DNA of 64,000 nt, from positions 62,001 through 126,000 of the forward strand of contig JAMLIV010000003.1 in the NCBI GenBank assembly GCA_023954075.1, in the 5' to 3' direction. The translations under genes and the position numbers were made by a program. The notes under the pieces are model-generated. The model searched no databases and was not told where the DNA came from. It saw only the letters and a list, made by a program, of their open reading frames with translations. Positions 43,493 to 52,408 of the stretch are shown piece after piece. The stretch is from Lysobacteraceae bacterium. Its GTDB lineage: Bacteria > Pseudomonadota > Gammaproteobacteria > Xanthomonadales > Xanthomonadaceae. Each line of letters starts with the position of its first letter. Positions within the stretch are counted from its first letter, which is position 1.

Positions 43493-44128
43493 ATGAGTAC
43501 CCACGCCGCCTCGTTCCGCGAAGAAGTCGCCAACGCCCTGACCCACGGCATCGGTGCCGCCGTTGCCTTGGCGGCCGGTGCCGTGCTGATCACGCTTTCG
43601 GCCCAGCACGGCGACGGCTGGCAGCTGGCCAGCGCGATCGTGTTCTGTACCACGCTGCTGCTGCTTTACGTCGCCTCCACGCTGTACCACGCCGTCCCGC
43701 ACCCGCTGGCCAAGGCCCGCCTCAAGGTGTTCGACCACTGCGCGATCTACGTGCTGATCGCGGGAACCTATACGCCCTTCACCCTGATCGGGCTGCGCGG
43801 CGCGTGGGGCTGGAGCCTGTTCGCGGTGATCTGGACACTGGCGGTCGCCGGCGTCGTGTTCAAGCTCTTCTTCACCGGCCGCTTCAAGCTCGTGTCGACC
43901 CTGCTCTACATCGCGATGGGGTGGCTGGTGCTGGTGGCGATCGTGCCGATGACCCGCGCGCTCGACGCCTGGGCGCTGGGCTGGCTCTTTGCCGGCGGCG
44001 TCGCCTACACCGCGGGAACGCTGTTCTACATGAGTCGACGGATTCGCTACGCGCACTCGATCTGGCACGGGTTCGTGCTGGGCGGCAGCGCCTGCCACTT
44101 CGTCGCGGTGGCCAGCCAGGTCATTTGA
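43493..44128 (+). CDS. Hemolysin III / YqfA-family membrane protein
   Basis: This is a 211-residue seven-helix membrane protein of the PAQR/hemolysin III family. Conserved blocks are LYHAVPHP, FDHCAIYVLIAGTYTPF and HSIWHGFVLGGSACHFVAV, whose His and Asp residues would bind Zn. It starts at ATG 43493 and stands alone on the plus strand between convergent neighbours. The bacterial function is unclear despite the family name. Confidence 0.9.
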   Translation: MSTHAASFREEVANALTHGIGAAVALAAGAVLITLSAQHGDGWQLASAIVFCTTLLLLYVASTLYHAVPHPLAKARLKVFDHCAIYVLIAGTYTPFTLIGLRGAWGWSLFAVIWTLAVAGVVFKLFFTGRFKLVSTLLYIAMGWLVLVAIVPMTRALDAWALGWLFAGGVAYTAGTLFYMSRRIRYAHSIWHGFVLGGSACHFVAVASQVI

Positions 44129-44152
44129 GAAACCGGCGCGCGTCCCGATGAA

Positions 44153-44179
44153 GAACGCCCCGGCGTGGCCGGGGCGTTC
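44153..44179. terminator. Hairpin between convergent genes
   Basis: A 12-bp perfect stem (GAACGCCCCGGC / GCCGGGGCGTTC) with a 3-base loop lies between the hemolysin III stop (44128) and the anti-sigma-like stop (44209). It lacks a good U-tract on either strand; a shared bidirectional terminator is likely. Confidence 0.5.
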
Positions 44180-44208
44180 GGGGAAACGCTCACGGCATCC
44201 GGCGCGGC

Positions 44209-44673
44209 TCAGGAATCGAAGTTGCCCTTGAAGATGGCCGCATCGCGACTGGCGGCGCGGGGCTGTTCGCTCGGCTCGAACGACACCGACATGATCACGC
44301 TGTCCGGCTCGTGCGCCGGCACCGCGGGCACACCGGGTGCCTGGCCCGGACGCGGCATCAGCGTGAACAGCACGGCGAGGGCACCCACGCCTGCCGCCAG
44401 CGCGAAGCTGCGGCGCACGATGGTGCGCAGGCGGCCAATCTGCGGCTGGCGCGCAAGGCGCACCTGGCTGGCGAGCGATTCGATATCCGGGCCAAGCGCC
44501 GCCACGGTGCGCGCGATATCGGCACCGGCCGCGCTCGCGGCCACGCGATCGAGCGCCGCGGCTTCGTCGGCCGACGCGCCGTGGCGCGAAAGCATCTCGA
44601 CGATGTCCCCGGCCTCGGGCAGCGCCGCCTGCGTGTGGCGGCGATACAGTTCCTTGATCCGCGCCTCGTCCAT
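44209..44673 (-). CDS. Single-pass membrane protein, putative anti-sigma factor
   Basis: This is a 154-residue protein with a cytoplasmic N-terminal part (MDEARIKELYRRHTQAALPE) and one membrane helix (about 89-107, FALAAGVGALAVLFTLMP), ending in a 45-residue periplasmic tail. It follows the sigma-factor gene by 2 bases and matches the layout of anti-sigma factors, but the zinc anti-sigma HxxxCxxC motif is absent. ATG 44673 was taken over the in-frame TTG two codons upstream. Confidence 0.7.
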   Translation of the reverse strand: MDEARIKELYRRHTQAALPEAGDIVEMLSRHGASADEAAALDRVAASAAGADIARTVAALGPDIESLASQVRLARQPQIGRLRTIVRRSFALAAGVGALAVLFTLMPRPGQAPGVPAVPAHEPDSVIMSVSFEPSEQPRAASRDAAIFKGNFDS

Positions 44674-44675
44674 CC

Positions 44676-45200
44676 TCAATCCTCCAGTCCTTCTTCGCGC
44701 ATGCGCGCTTTCACTTCATCCAGCCCGCGATAGATCAGCTTGCGGGCCGCATCGAGCGTCAAACCGCTCAGGTCGGCCACTTCCTGCAAGCCGAAGCCCT
44801 GCAGGTAAAGCTGCAGCGGACGCCGCCGGCGCACCGGCAGGGTCTCGATGCAGCGCGCGACGGCCTCGACCTTGAGCGTCTCCGCCGCAGCGCGTTCCGG
44901 GCCGGGACCGCTGGCCGCGAGCTCCACGCCGCTTTCGCCGTCGGGAAGCGGATCGGCGGCGCGCACCTGCGCGCGCCGCACCGCGTCCACAATGGTCGTG
45001 ACCACCACCCGCTGGATGTAAGACGCAGGAAACTCGGCGTTTGGGTCACGCTCGATCGCCTTCCACAACCGGATACGCACCTCCTGCTCCACCTCGTCCG
45101 GGTCGATTCCGTGAATATTCAAGGCGTTGGATGCGATCTGCGCCCGCATGCGGGATGCGAACCGCTGCAGCAGTTCGTTCAGCTTGGCGTCCAGGCTCAC
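44676..45200 (-). CDS. ECF-type sigma factor
   Basis: This is a 174-residue sigma factor. A region-2 stretch (DPDEVEQEVRIRLWKAIE; ASYIQRVVVTTIVDAVRR) and a region-4 helix-turn-helix (VRRRRPLQLYLQGFGLQEVA; TLDAARKLIYRGLDEVKARM) are visible; the region-3 domain is missing, as in ECF sigmas. The start is the GTG at 45200, which overlaps the stop of the glycosyltransferase gene (GTGA). A membrane protein gene follows at once. Promoters it drives are not evident. Confidence 0.8.
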   Translation of the reverse strand: MSLDAKLNELLQRFASRMRAQIASNALNIHGIDPDEVEQEVRIRLWKAIERDPNAEFPASYIQRVVVTTIVDAVRRAQVRAADPLPDGESGVELAASGPGPERAAAETLKVEAVARCIETLPVRRRRPLQLYLQGFGLQEVADLSGLTLDAARKLIYRGLDEVKARMREEGLED

Positions 45201-46237
45201 GCGTCGTGTCCTGCCGCAGGCCGCGGCGGGCCCATTCCGGCCACGGCGTCCTGCCACGGCGTGGCGGCCACGGCACGGGTTCCGGAGCGTGCCGGGCGGA
45301 AGGCCTCGAGCAGGTACAGCGGGCGCGCCTTGGCCTCGACGTAAAGCCGCCCGAGGTATTCGCCCATGATGCCCAGCGCCATGAGCTGCATCCCGCCCAG
45401 GAACAGGATCACCGTCATCAGCGAGGGATAACCGGCCACCGGATTGCCCCAGAGCACCGTCTTGGCCACGATCCACAGACCGTAGCCGAACGCCACCAGC
45501 GCGGTGATGAGGCCGACATAGGTCGCCACGCGCAGCGGCACGGTGGAAAAGGAGGTGATGCCCTCCAGCGCGAAGTTCCACAGCTTCCAGTAGTTGAACT
45601 TGCTGCTGCCCGCTTCGCGCGGATCGCGCCGGTAGGGCAGCGCGCACTGGCGGAACCCGACCCAGGCGAAGATGCCCTTCATGAAGCGCTGGCGCTCGCG
45701 CAGGCCGCGCAGCGCCTCGACCACGCGCCGAGACATCAGGCGGAAGTCGCCGGTGTCGGGCGGGATCGGCGTGGCCGAAAGACGCTGCATCACCCGGTAA
45801 AAGGCGGACGCGGTGGCGCGCTTGAGCCAGGTTTCGCCGTCGCGCGCCAGGCGCTGGCCGTAGACCACGTCATGGCCTTCCCGCCAGCGGGCGATGAATT
45901 CGGGGATGAGCTCGGGCGGATCCTGCAGGTCCGCGTCGATGACCAGCGCAAGGTCGGCATCGACCTGATCCAGGCCCGCGGTCAGCGCGGCCTCCTTGCC
46001 GAAGTTGCGCGCCAGCTTCAGCGCCGCCACGCGCGCATCGGTCGCGGCCAGCTCCTCGATGATCCGCCAGGTCGCGTCGCGGCTGCCGTCATCGACATAG
46101 ATGATGCTGCCGCTTGCGTCCAGTCCGTCGAGCACGGCCGCCAGACGCGCATGGAACCGGGGGAGCACCGCCGCCTCGTTGTAGGCTGGCACCACGACGG
46201 CGAGCGTCGGGCGCGTGGGTTGGGATCGATCCATCAT
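45197..46237 (-). CDS. GtrB-like membrane glycosyltransferase (GT2)
   Basis: This is a 346-residue family 2 glycosyltransferase of the dolichol/undecaprenyl-phosphate sugar synthase type. The catalytic domain has VVVPAYNEAAVLPRF, VDDGSRDATW, VIDADLQDPPELIPEF and DFRLMSRRVVEALRGLRERQ. Two C-terminal membrane helices follow (VGLITALVAFGYGLWIVAKT; LMTVILFLGGMQLMALGIMG). Such enzymes load a sugar on undecaprenyl phosphate for O-antigen or lipid A modification. ATG 46237 or 46234 may be used. Its stop overlaps the start of the sigma-factor gene. Confidence 0.9.
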   Translation of the reverse strand: MMDRSQPTRPTLAVVVPAYNEAAVLPRFHARLAAVLDGLDASGSIIYVDDGSRDATWRIIEELAATDARVAALKLARNFGKEAALTAGLDQVDADLALVIDADLQDPPELIPEFIARWREGHDVVYGQRLARDGETWLKRATASAFYRVMQRLSATPIPPDTGDFRLMSRRVVEALRGLRERQRFMKGIFAWVGFRQCALPYRRDPREAGSSKFNYWKLWNFALEGITSFSTVPLRVATYVGLITALVAFGYGLWIVAKTVLWGNPVAGYPSLMTVILFLGGMQLMALGIMGEYLGRLYVEAKARPLYLLEAFRPARSGTRAVAATPWQDAVAGMGPPRPAAGHDA

Positions 46238-46261
46238 GAAACTCCCGCAAGGCCGCGCATG

Positions 46262-47035
46262 CTACCGCGCCGGACCGCTGATGCCACAGCATTCGGCCAG
46301 CCAGTCCGGGCCGCCGAGCTGGCGCACCTGGCGCTCGATCCAGTCGCGCCGGCGCAGGACGTAGGGCGTAGGCGCATCGGCATGAAGGCGGCGCGGGCTG
46401 GGCAGCACCGCCGCCAGGAGCGCCGCCTGGCGCGCGTCGAGCCGATCGGCATCGCGTCCGAAGAAGCGGCGCGCGGCCGCCTGTGCGCCGTGGATTCCGT
46501 CACCGAACTCCGCGATGTTCGCATACACCTCCAGGATGCGGCGCTTGGGCCACAGCAGCTCGATGGCGAGGGTGTAGTACGCCTCGATCCCCTTGCGCAG
46601 CCAGCTTCGGCCGTTCCAGAGAAAGAGGTTCTTGGCCACCTGCTGGCTGATCGTGCTGGCCCCGCGCAGGCGGCCGCCGTCACCGCGCGCCGCGACCACG
46701 GCCGAGATCGCGTCGAAGTCGAAGCCGCGGTGGCGCGGAAAGGTCTGGTCCTCGGCGGCCACCAGTGCGATGGCAAGCTCAGGTGCCATCCTGTCCAGAT
46801 CGCGCCACTCGTATTGCAGCGTGAAGCCGGCGTCGCCGCGCATGTCCCACCGGCGCGCCAGCATGACCGCGCTGGTGGGTGGATCGACGAAGCGCAGCAC
46901 CAGCACGGGCATCAGGCTGGCGATCAGCAGCAGGACGAATCCGAAGGCCATTCGCCAAAACCAGCGTTGCCGCCGGCGCGGCGTCGCACCTGCCGCGCCT
47001 GATCGTGCCTTGAAGGCGCTGCCGCGCGTCACCAT
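46262..47035 (-). CDS. mtgA: Monofunctional peptidoglycan transglycosylase
   Basis: This is a 257-residue GT51 enzyme that polymerises lipid II into glycan strands. An N-terminal helix (MAFGFVLLLIASLMPVLVLRF) anchors it in the inner membrane. Family motifs are AAEDQTFPRHRGFD (catalytic Glu), RGASTISQQVAKNLFLW, and RKGIEAYYTLAIELLWPKRR. ATG 47035 gives the right length; the upstream frame is antisense to hslO. It is divergent from hslO with a 30-base gap, and the glycosyltransferase gene starts 24 bases after its stop. Confidence 0.95.
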   Translation of the reverse strand: MVTRGSAFKARSGAAGATPRRRQRWFWRMAFGFVLLLIASLMPVLVLRFVDPPTSAVMLARRWDMRGDAGFTLQYEWRDLDRMAPELAIALVAAEDQTFPRHRGFDFDAISAVVAARGDGGRLRGASTISQQVAKNLFLWNGRSWLRKGIEAYYTLAIELLWPKRRILEVYANIAEFGDGIHGAQAAARRFFGRDADRLDARQAALLAAVLPSPRRLHADAPTPYVLRRRDWIERQVRQLGGPDWLAECCGISGPAR

Positions 47036-47065
47036 AGTCGATCCATTGTTCCCGAAGGCTCCGCG

Positions 47066-47962
47066 ATGACGCATCCACCCGCCTCCCACGACGATGCCCT
47101 GCATCGGTTCCTGATTGATGGTGCCAACGCGCGCGGCGTGCTGGTGCGCCTGCGCGAGAGCTGGAAGGCGGTTCGCGCCACGGGTGACTATCCTGCCGAA
47201 GTCGCGCGGGTGCTGGCTGAATCGCTCGCCGCCACGGCGCTTTTCGGCGGCCATCTCAAGCTCGAGGGCAACCTCTCGCTCCAGCTCAAGGGCGAGGCGG
47301 CGCTGCGCACCGTGTTCGCAGAGTACCGCGAGCCGGGCGTCCTGCGCGGTCTGGCGCGCTGGAATTCACCGGTGCCCTCGCCCCTTACCCCGCGCCAGTT
47401 CGGCGACGGCGCGCTGCTCGCGCTCACGGTCGAGACGCGCGTCCCCGGGCAGCATGACCCGATGCGCTACCAGGGCCTGGTCGGGCTCGATGCCGACAGC
47501 CTCGCCAGTGCCTGCGAGCGCTACTTCGCCCAGTCCGAGCAGTTGCCCACGCGCCTGGTCCTGCTGCAGCGCGGGGACCAGGTCGCGGGCCTGCTGCTCC
47601 AGCTCCTGCCGGGACACGGCGAGGACGAGGACGCCTGGCCGCGCCTGCAGGCCCTGCTGGACACCGTGACCGCGGATGAGCTGCTCGACCTGCCGGCCGA
47701 AGCCCTCCTCTACCGCCTGTTCCACGAGGACGGGGTGCGGCTGCTGGCCGCGCAGCCGCTGGCGTTCGGCTGCACCTGCTCGCGCGAGCGCGTGGGCGGG
47801 ATGCTGCGCGGGCTGGGCGAAGCCGAGGCCCACGCGGCGTTGCAGGGCGACGTGGCCACCATCACCTGCGAGTTCTGCGGCCAGCGCTACACCTTTGATC
47901 GCATCGACATCGCCAGCCTGTTTGGCGAACCCGCGGCCCCCGGCTCCACAACCCCGCAATAG
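47066..47962 (+). CDS. hslO: Redox-regulated chaperone Hsp33
   Basis: This is a 298-residue holdase. The N-terminal domain starts ALHRFLIDGANARGVLVRL, and the C-terminal zinc switch is CTC (FGCTCSRERVGGM) plus CEFC (ITCEFCGQRYTF), the four Cys that release zinc and form disulfides under oxidative stress. Length is family-typical. It is divergent from mtgA with a 30-base gap. Confidence 0.96.
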   Translation: MTHPPASHDDALHRFLIDGANARGVLVRLRESWKAVRATGDYPAEVARVLAESLAATALFGGHLKLEGNLSLQLKGEAALRTVFAEYREPGVLRGLARWNSPVPSPLTPRQFGDGALLALTVETRVPGQHDPMRYQGLVGLDADSLASACERYFAQSEQLPTRLVLLQRGDQVAGLLLQLLPGHGEDEDAWPRLQALLDTVTADELLDLPAEALLYRLFHEDGVRLLAAQPLAFGCTCSRERVGGMLRGLGEAEAHAALQGDVATITCEFCGQRYTFDRIDIASLFGEPAAPGSTTPQ

Positions 47963-47977
47963 CCATCGCCGCGCGGT

Positions 47978-50956
47978 TCAGCGTCCGCGCAGGCCCGCGC
48001 CCAGGAGATCGTGCAGCGAGGCCGGGCGCGCGAGCAGGAAGCCCTGCCCGCAGGTTCCGCGACCGAGGTTCTTGAGGAGGCGAAGCTGCTCGTCGGTCTC
48101 GATGCCCTCGGCGATGACCTCCAGCCCCAGCTCGGTGCCGAGGGCGTGGATCGCGCGCAGCACGGTCGGCGAATTGCCCGGCTCGCTGCTGTCCAGCGGG
48201 CTGATGAAGGAGCGGTCGATCTTGAGCGCCTGCAGCGGAAACTGGTGCAGGTAGCTCAGCGAGGAATAACCGGTGCCGAAGTCGTCCAGTGCCACCGAGA
48301 TGCCGTGGCTGCGCAGGCGATCCATGAGCTGCCGACTGTGTACCGGATCTTCCAGCAGCACACGCTCGGTGATCTCGATCCGCAGCTGCGCAGGATTGAA
48401 GCCCACCGCATCGAGGCGATACAGCAGCACCTCGACGAACTGCGGCGCGCGGAAGTGGCGCGCCCCGACGTTGATCCCCAGATAGGCCTCGCGGCCGAGC
48501 AGCGCGTCCGCCTGCGCGAACGCACTGTCGAACACCTGCCAGTCGATCTCTTCCGACAGGCCCGACTCCTCGGCCTGCGCCAGGAAGGCACCGGGTGCGA
48601 GCAGTCCGTGCTGGGGATGGCGCCAGCGCAGCAGCGCCTCGAAACCGGCGATGCGTCCGTCATCGAGTTGGAAGATGGGCTGGAACACCGGCTCGAACTC
48701 GCGTCGCGTCACCGCGCGCCGCAGGTTGCCCTCCAGCTCCATCTGCAGCAGCACCTGGCCGCGCAGGGTTTCGTCGAACACCTCGAACCGCCGCCGCCCG
48801 TTCGCCTTGGCGCGATACAGCGCCACGTCGGCGTCGCGCAGCAGTTCCTCCGCGGTGCGGTAATGGGCCTGGGCGAAGGTGATGCCGATGCTGGTGGAGC
48901 TGTAGATGTCCTTGCCGCCGATGTGCAGCGGCTCTTCCAGCGTGCGGATGATGTGCCGCGCCACGTCCTGGGCCCGCGTGGCGGCGTCGCGCGTTTCCAG
49001 CAGGATCGCGAACTCGTCGCCGCCGAGGCGGGCGATCAGGGCCTCGTCGGGAAGCTGGGTGCGGATCCTCGCGCCGGCCGCCTTGAGCAGCTCGTCGCCG
49101 ACCAGGTGGCCGACCGAATCGTTCACGACCTTGAAGCGGTCGAGGTCCAGGAACAGGACGGCGAAGGCATGGTTCAGCGGATCCTTCCGGTAGCGCTCCA
49201 GCGCGCCTGACATGCGTTCGAGCAGGAGCGCGCGGTTGGGCAGGCCGGTGAGCGAATCGTGCAGGGCGGCGTGGCGCAGGCGGCGTTCGGCACGCTCGCG
49301 CTCGGCGATCTGTTCGCGCAGGGTCTGATTGGTGGCGGCCAGCGCCTCGGTGCGCTCGCGCACGCGCTCCTCCAGCACCACGTTGGCCTCGCGCAGCGAA
49401 TCGGCTTGCCGCTTGCGCTGCAGCGCATTGGCGATGTGGTAGGACACGAAGGTGAGGATGTCCTGCTCGCGCTTGCCGTAGCTGTGCTTCTGGTCGTAGC
49501 TCTGCGTGACCATGACCCCCACGGTGCGCGCATCGTAGATCAGCGGCACGCCGAGCCAGATCGTCGCCACGGTGCCGTGCGAGCGCGCCTCGCCCTGCTC
49601 CTCCAGCTCCATGATCCGGGCCACGTCGGCCAGCAGGGGCTGTCCGGTGCGCAGCACGTACTCGGTCAGCCCGCAGCCGAGCTGGCGCGACTGGCGCACC
49701 GGGTCGCGTTCGTCGACCGAATAGGAGAAGTCCAGCCTGGTGCCGTCTTCCGACAGCAGGGCGATGTAGAAATTGCGCGCGTGAATCAGCTCGCCGATCA
49801 CCCCGTGCAGGGATTCGTAGAATGCGTCCAGGCTGCCGCTGGTGGATCCCAGCTCCGCGATGCGGAACAGGGCGGCCTGCAGCTTTTCGGAGCGCTCGCG
49901 CTCCTGCACCTGCCGCCGCAACGCCTGGTTGGCGGCCTTCAGGTCTTCGGTGCGTTCGCGTACGCGGCGTTCGAGCTCCTCGTGCGAGCGCACCCGGTCG
50001 AGCGCGGTGGCGACGTGCTGCGCCACGAAGTTGAGCAGCGCGTGGTCCTTCTCGCCATAGCGGCGGCGGCGGTCGTAGCTTTGCACCACCAGCGCGCCGA
50101 TCACCTCGGTGCCGCGCAGCATCGGCACGCCCAGCCAGGCCTCGCTCTGCGGCCCGAAGCCACCCTGCTCGAGGTCATGCTCGGCCAGCAGCGCATCGGA
50201 CGGGCCCATCATCGCCTTGCCGGTGCGCAATACGTGCAGCGTCAGCGAGCCCTCCCACAGGCTCACGGGAAACTCACCGATGTCGGGCGGATCGGGATCG
50301 ACGCTGTCGCGGAAATACGGCAGCGAAATCATCTGGCGCTGCGCGTCGTACAGCGCGATGTAGAAGTTCTCCGCGTACATCAGCCCGGCAATGATCGCGT
50401 GCAGCTCGGTCAGTACCTCGTCCATCTCGCGCTCACCGCTGGCCAGATCGGCGATGCGGTAAAGCGCATACTGGAGCCGCTCGGCCTCGGCCAGCTTCTC
50501 CATCGCCTGGCTCAGGCGCTCCAGCTCCAGCGCGCCGGGCAGCCGGTGCGAGAGGATGCGCGCGGCGGCATCCATGGCGTCGTGCTGGCCGGCATCGACC
50601 GGGTTGCGGAACCGCGTGACCAGCACGCCCAGCCGCTCTTCACGATCCGCCAGCGGCAGCGCGAGCCAGTCGGGCGGAGGCAATTCCGCCTCGCCGCGCC
50701 AGCATGCCGCAGCCAGAAAGTCACCGACTTCCCGATCCACGCCGCCTGCCGCGCCACACCACTCCAGCGCGCCGGCGGCGTCGCGCACATAGAGGGCGTG
50801 CCCGCGCACGTCCATGCGCAGGCGCGACCAGGCCAGCAGCGACTCCAGCAGCGACTGGACCCGATTGCCCGTCAGCACCAGCTCGGAGCGCGCGACATCC
50901 GGGCATCGGTCTGCCGACGCCTCGCCTGTCGCAATGGCGTTACCGCGTTGCTTCAT
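47978..50956 (-). CDS. Double-GAF diguanylate cyclase/phosphodiesterase (GGDEF-EAL)
   Basis: This is a cytoplasmic c-di-GMP enzyme of about 992 residues. Two GAF domains (about 165-310 and 350-510) are linked by heptad-rich coiled coils (LERRVRERTEDLKAANQALR). The GGDEF domain has an intact RLGGDEFAIL motif, and the EAL domain has FEALLRW, the ITERVLLED region and DDFGTGYSSLSYL, so both activities look possible. ATG 50956 is preferred; an in-frame ATG at 51085 would add 43 residues but these use a rare CTA codon and lack family character. A pole-localised or oxidative-stress role cannot be read from sequence. Confidence 0.9.
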   Translation of the reverse strand: MKQRGNAIATGEASADRCPDVARSELVLTGNRVQSLLESLLAWSRLRMDVRGHALYVRDAAGALEWCGAAGGVDREVGDFLAAACWRGEAELPPPDWLALPLADREERLGVLVTRFRNPVDAGQHDAMDAAARILSHRLPGALELERLSQAMEKLAEAERLQYALYRIADLASGEREMDEVLTELHAIIAGLMYAENFYIALYDAQRQMISLPYFRDSVDPDPPDIGEFPVSLWEGSLTLHVLRTGKAMMGPSDALLAEHDLEQGGFGPQSEAWLGVPMLRGTEVIGALVVQSYDRRRRYGEKDHALLNFVAQHVATALDRVRSHEELERRVRERTEDLKAANQALRRQVQERERSEKLQAALFRIAELGSTSGSLDAFYESLHGVIGELIHARNFYIALLSEDGTRLDFSYSVDERDPVRQSRQLGCGLTEYVLRTGQPLLADVARIMELEEQGEARSHGTVATIWLGVPLIYDARTVGVMVTQSYDQKHSYGKREQDILTFVSYHIANALQRKRQADSLREANVVLEERVRERTEALAATNQTLREQIAERERAERRLRHAALHDSLTGLPNRALLLERMSGALERYRKDPLNHAFAVLFLDLDRFKVVNDSVGHLVGDELLKAAGARIRTQLPDEALIARLGGDEFAILLETRDAATRAQDVARHIIRTLEEPLHIGGKDIYSSTSIGITFAQAHYRTAEELLRDADVALYRAKANGRRRFEVFDETLRGQVLLQMELEGNLRRAVTRREFEPVFQPIFQLDDGRIAGFEALLRWRHPQHGLLAPGAFLAQAEESGLSEEIDWQVFDSAFAQADALLGREAYLGINVGARHFRAPQFVEVLLYRLDAVGFNPAQLRIEITERVLLEDPVHSRQLMDRLRSHGISVALDDFGTGYSSLSYLHQFPLQALKIDRSFISPLDSSEPGNSPTVLRAIHALGTELGLEVIAEGIETDEQLRLLKNLGRGTCGQGFLLARPASLHDLLGAGLRGR

Positions 50957-51226
50957 CCCCGGACCCGCATCTTGGCCACCTGCGCGGCCGCGTTCCTGCG
51001 CCGTGCCGGGCTTCCCGGATGCCCGCACGGACCTGTCGATCCCGCCGACGGCCTGCGCCGGCGCTGCTAGTGTCACGTCTGGCATCGGCGGTGTCCATGC
51101 CCGGGCGCTCAAGCTGTGCGCGATGCCGCATGCGCCGGCGCGACCGCCCGTGCGCCCGTGCGCCGCCAGGCAGCACCCGCAGGGGCGGAAACCGCGCGGC
51201 ACGGCGGGTCCGAGCGGCCCGCTCAA

Positions 51227-51255
51227 TTGTTAAATTCGTATCAAAACGCTACAAT
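51227..51255 (+). promoter_or_regulatory. Promoter of the barrel-like protein gene
   Basis: TTGTTA (51227-51232), a 17-base spacer, TACAAT (51250-51255) in a short AT-rich patch. The start would be near 51262, leaving a leader of about 63 bases. Confidence 0.7.
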
Positions 51256-51324
51256 CCGTGCACCGCCACCAACCCCGTTCCGGGGGGGAACTTCGGTATC
51301 CCCGCAGGAATCCAACCGCAGGCC

Positions 51325-52344
51325 ATGCAACCCGATAGCCGCCGCCACCGCGCCACACCCGCACGCCTTCTTCTGGCGGCGGTGCTTGCGTGCGCGGCGA
51401 TGCCCGGCGCAGCGGATCCGGCCGGCAACCTGGCCTATGGCGAGAGCGATGCGAAGGTTCTGCCGGTGCTCAACGCACAAAGCGGACAGATCGAAGCCCT
51501 GCTGCTGCTTGAACCCGATGGCAGCGGCATCGCGCCGCTGGATCGTCTGTTTCCGCGCATCGGGAGCCTGCCCAGCCCGAGGGTTCGGGGCAACACGACG
51601 AGCGGCCGGCAGCTGCGTGCCAGCCTGCAGCCCGATCCGAACGCCGGCCTCGCACTGCTCTGCAATCAGGGCGTGCAGGTGGCCGTGACGCTCGGGCCCC
51701 TGAGCCAGCAGTGCCTTCTGGCCCAGATCAGCGATCAGGACGACCTGCTGCGCGTGTCCACCTCGCGCCCCGCGCTGGTTCTGGATACCGGCTGGCGTTC
51801 CGCCAGCGGCGCGATGGACATGAGCTTCGGTCTGGCTTGGCTGGATGCGTCGCTGCGCACCGCGCAGGAGGATGCGCTGCCCGGCCCGGGCGAGTCCGCG
51901 ACGCCCCTGCCCGCCTTGCCGCCGCTGGCTCCCGTGACCCTCGGCGACATCAGCCTGCGCCAGGCGTACTGGAGCGGCCGCTTCGATCTGGGCGCGCAGC
52001 GCTGGTTCTCGGCCGGTGCCAGCCTGGGTTCGCAGGAAATGAACCTGCTGCTGGGCGGGCCGCAGCGTTGGGACACGACCACCGTCACCTTCGGCGTGGG
52101 CTACCGCGGCCTCAGCGGGCGCTTGACCGGGCGCCTGATCGAACTGCCGCGCGGCCAGGGCAATTTCCAGGCGCTGGACCTCGGCTTCTCCTGGCGCACG
52201 CCGTGGCAGGGCGAACTGAGCTTCGGCGCGCAGAACCTGCTCAACCAGTCCCCGGACACCAGCAAGTGGCCGCTGTCGGACCTGCCCGCGCTTGAGGCCC
52301 CCGGCGGTCGCACGCCGTACGTGCGCTACAAACAGGATCTCTGA
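51325..52344 (+). CDS. Putative secreted beta-barrel-like envelope protein
   Basis: This is a 339-residue protein with a signal peptide (ARLLLAAVLACAAMPGAAD). The mature part has alternating hydrophobic beta strands (AMDMSFGLAWLDASLR, WFSAGASLGSQEMNLLL) and ends NLLNQSPDTSKWPL ... YVRYKQDL, which resembles the last strands of TonB-receptor barrels. A short N-terminal region (VLNAQSGQIEALLLLEPDGS) precedes the barrel. I do not recognise the family. It may be an outer membrane barrel with no plug. ATG 51325 fits a canonical promoter at 51227-51255. Confidence 0.75.
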   Translation: MQPDSRRHRATPARLLLAAVLACAAMPGAADPAGNLAYGESDAKVLPVLNAQSGQIEALLLLEPDGSGIAPLDRLFPRIGSLPSPRVRGNTTSGRQLRASLQPDPNAGLALLCNQGVQVAVTLGPLSQQCLLAQISDQDDLLRVSTSRPALVLDTGWRSASGAMDMSFGLAWLDASLRTAQEDALPGPGESATPLPALPPLAPVTLGDISLRQAYWSGRFDLGAQRWFSAGASLGSQEMNLLLGGPQRWDTTTVTFGVGYRGLSGRLTGRLIELPRGQGNFQALDLGFSWRTPWQGELSFGAQNLLNQSPDTSKWPLSDLPALEAPGGRTPYVRYKQDL

Positions 52345-52408
52345 TCCGCCGCGCCGCGCGCGGCCTGCCCAGACCCGAACGCACCCAACCGCCCGCAGCC
52401 CGCGCCCT

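Noticed and set aside
51085..51226. Longer N-terminus for the GGDEF-EAL protein
   Set aside because: The extra residues use a rare CTA codon, have no family character and lie close to the divergent promoter.
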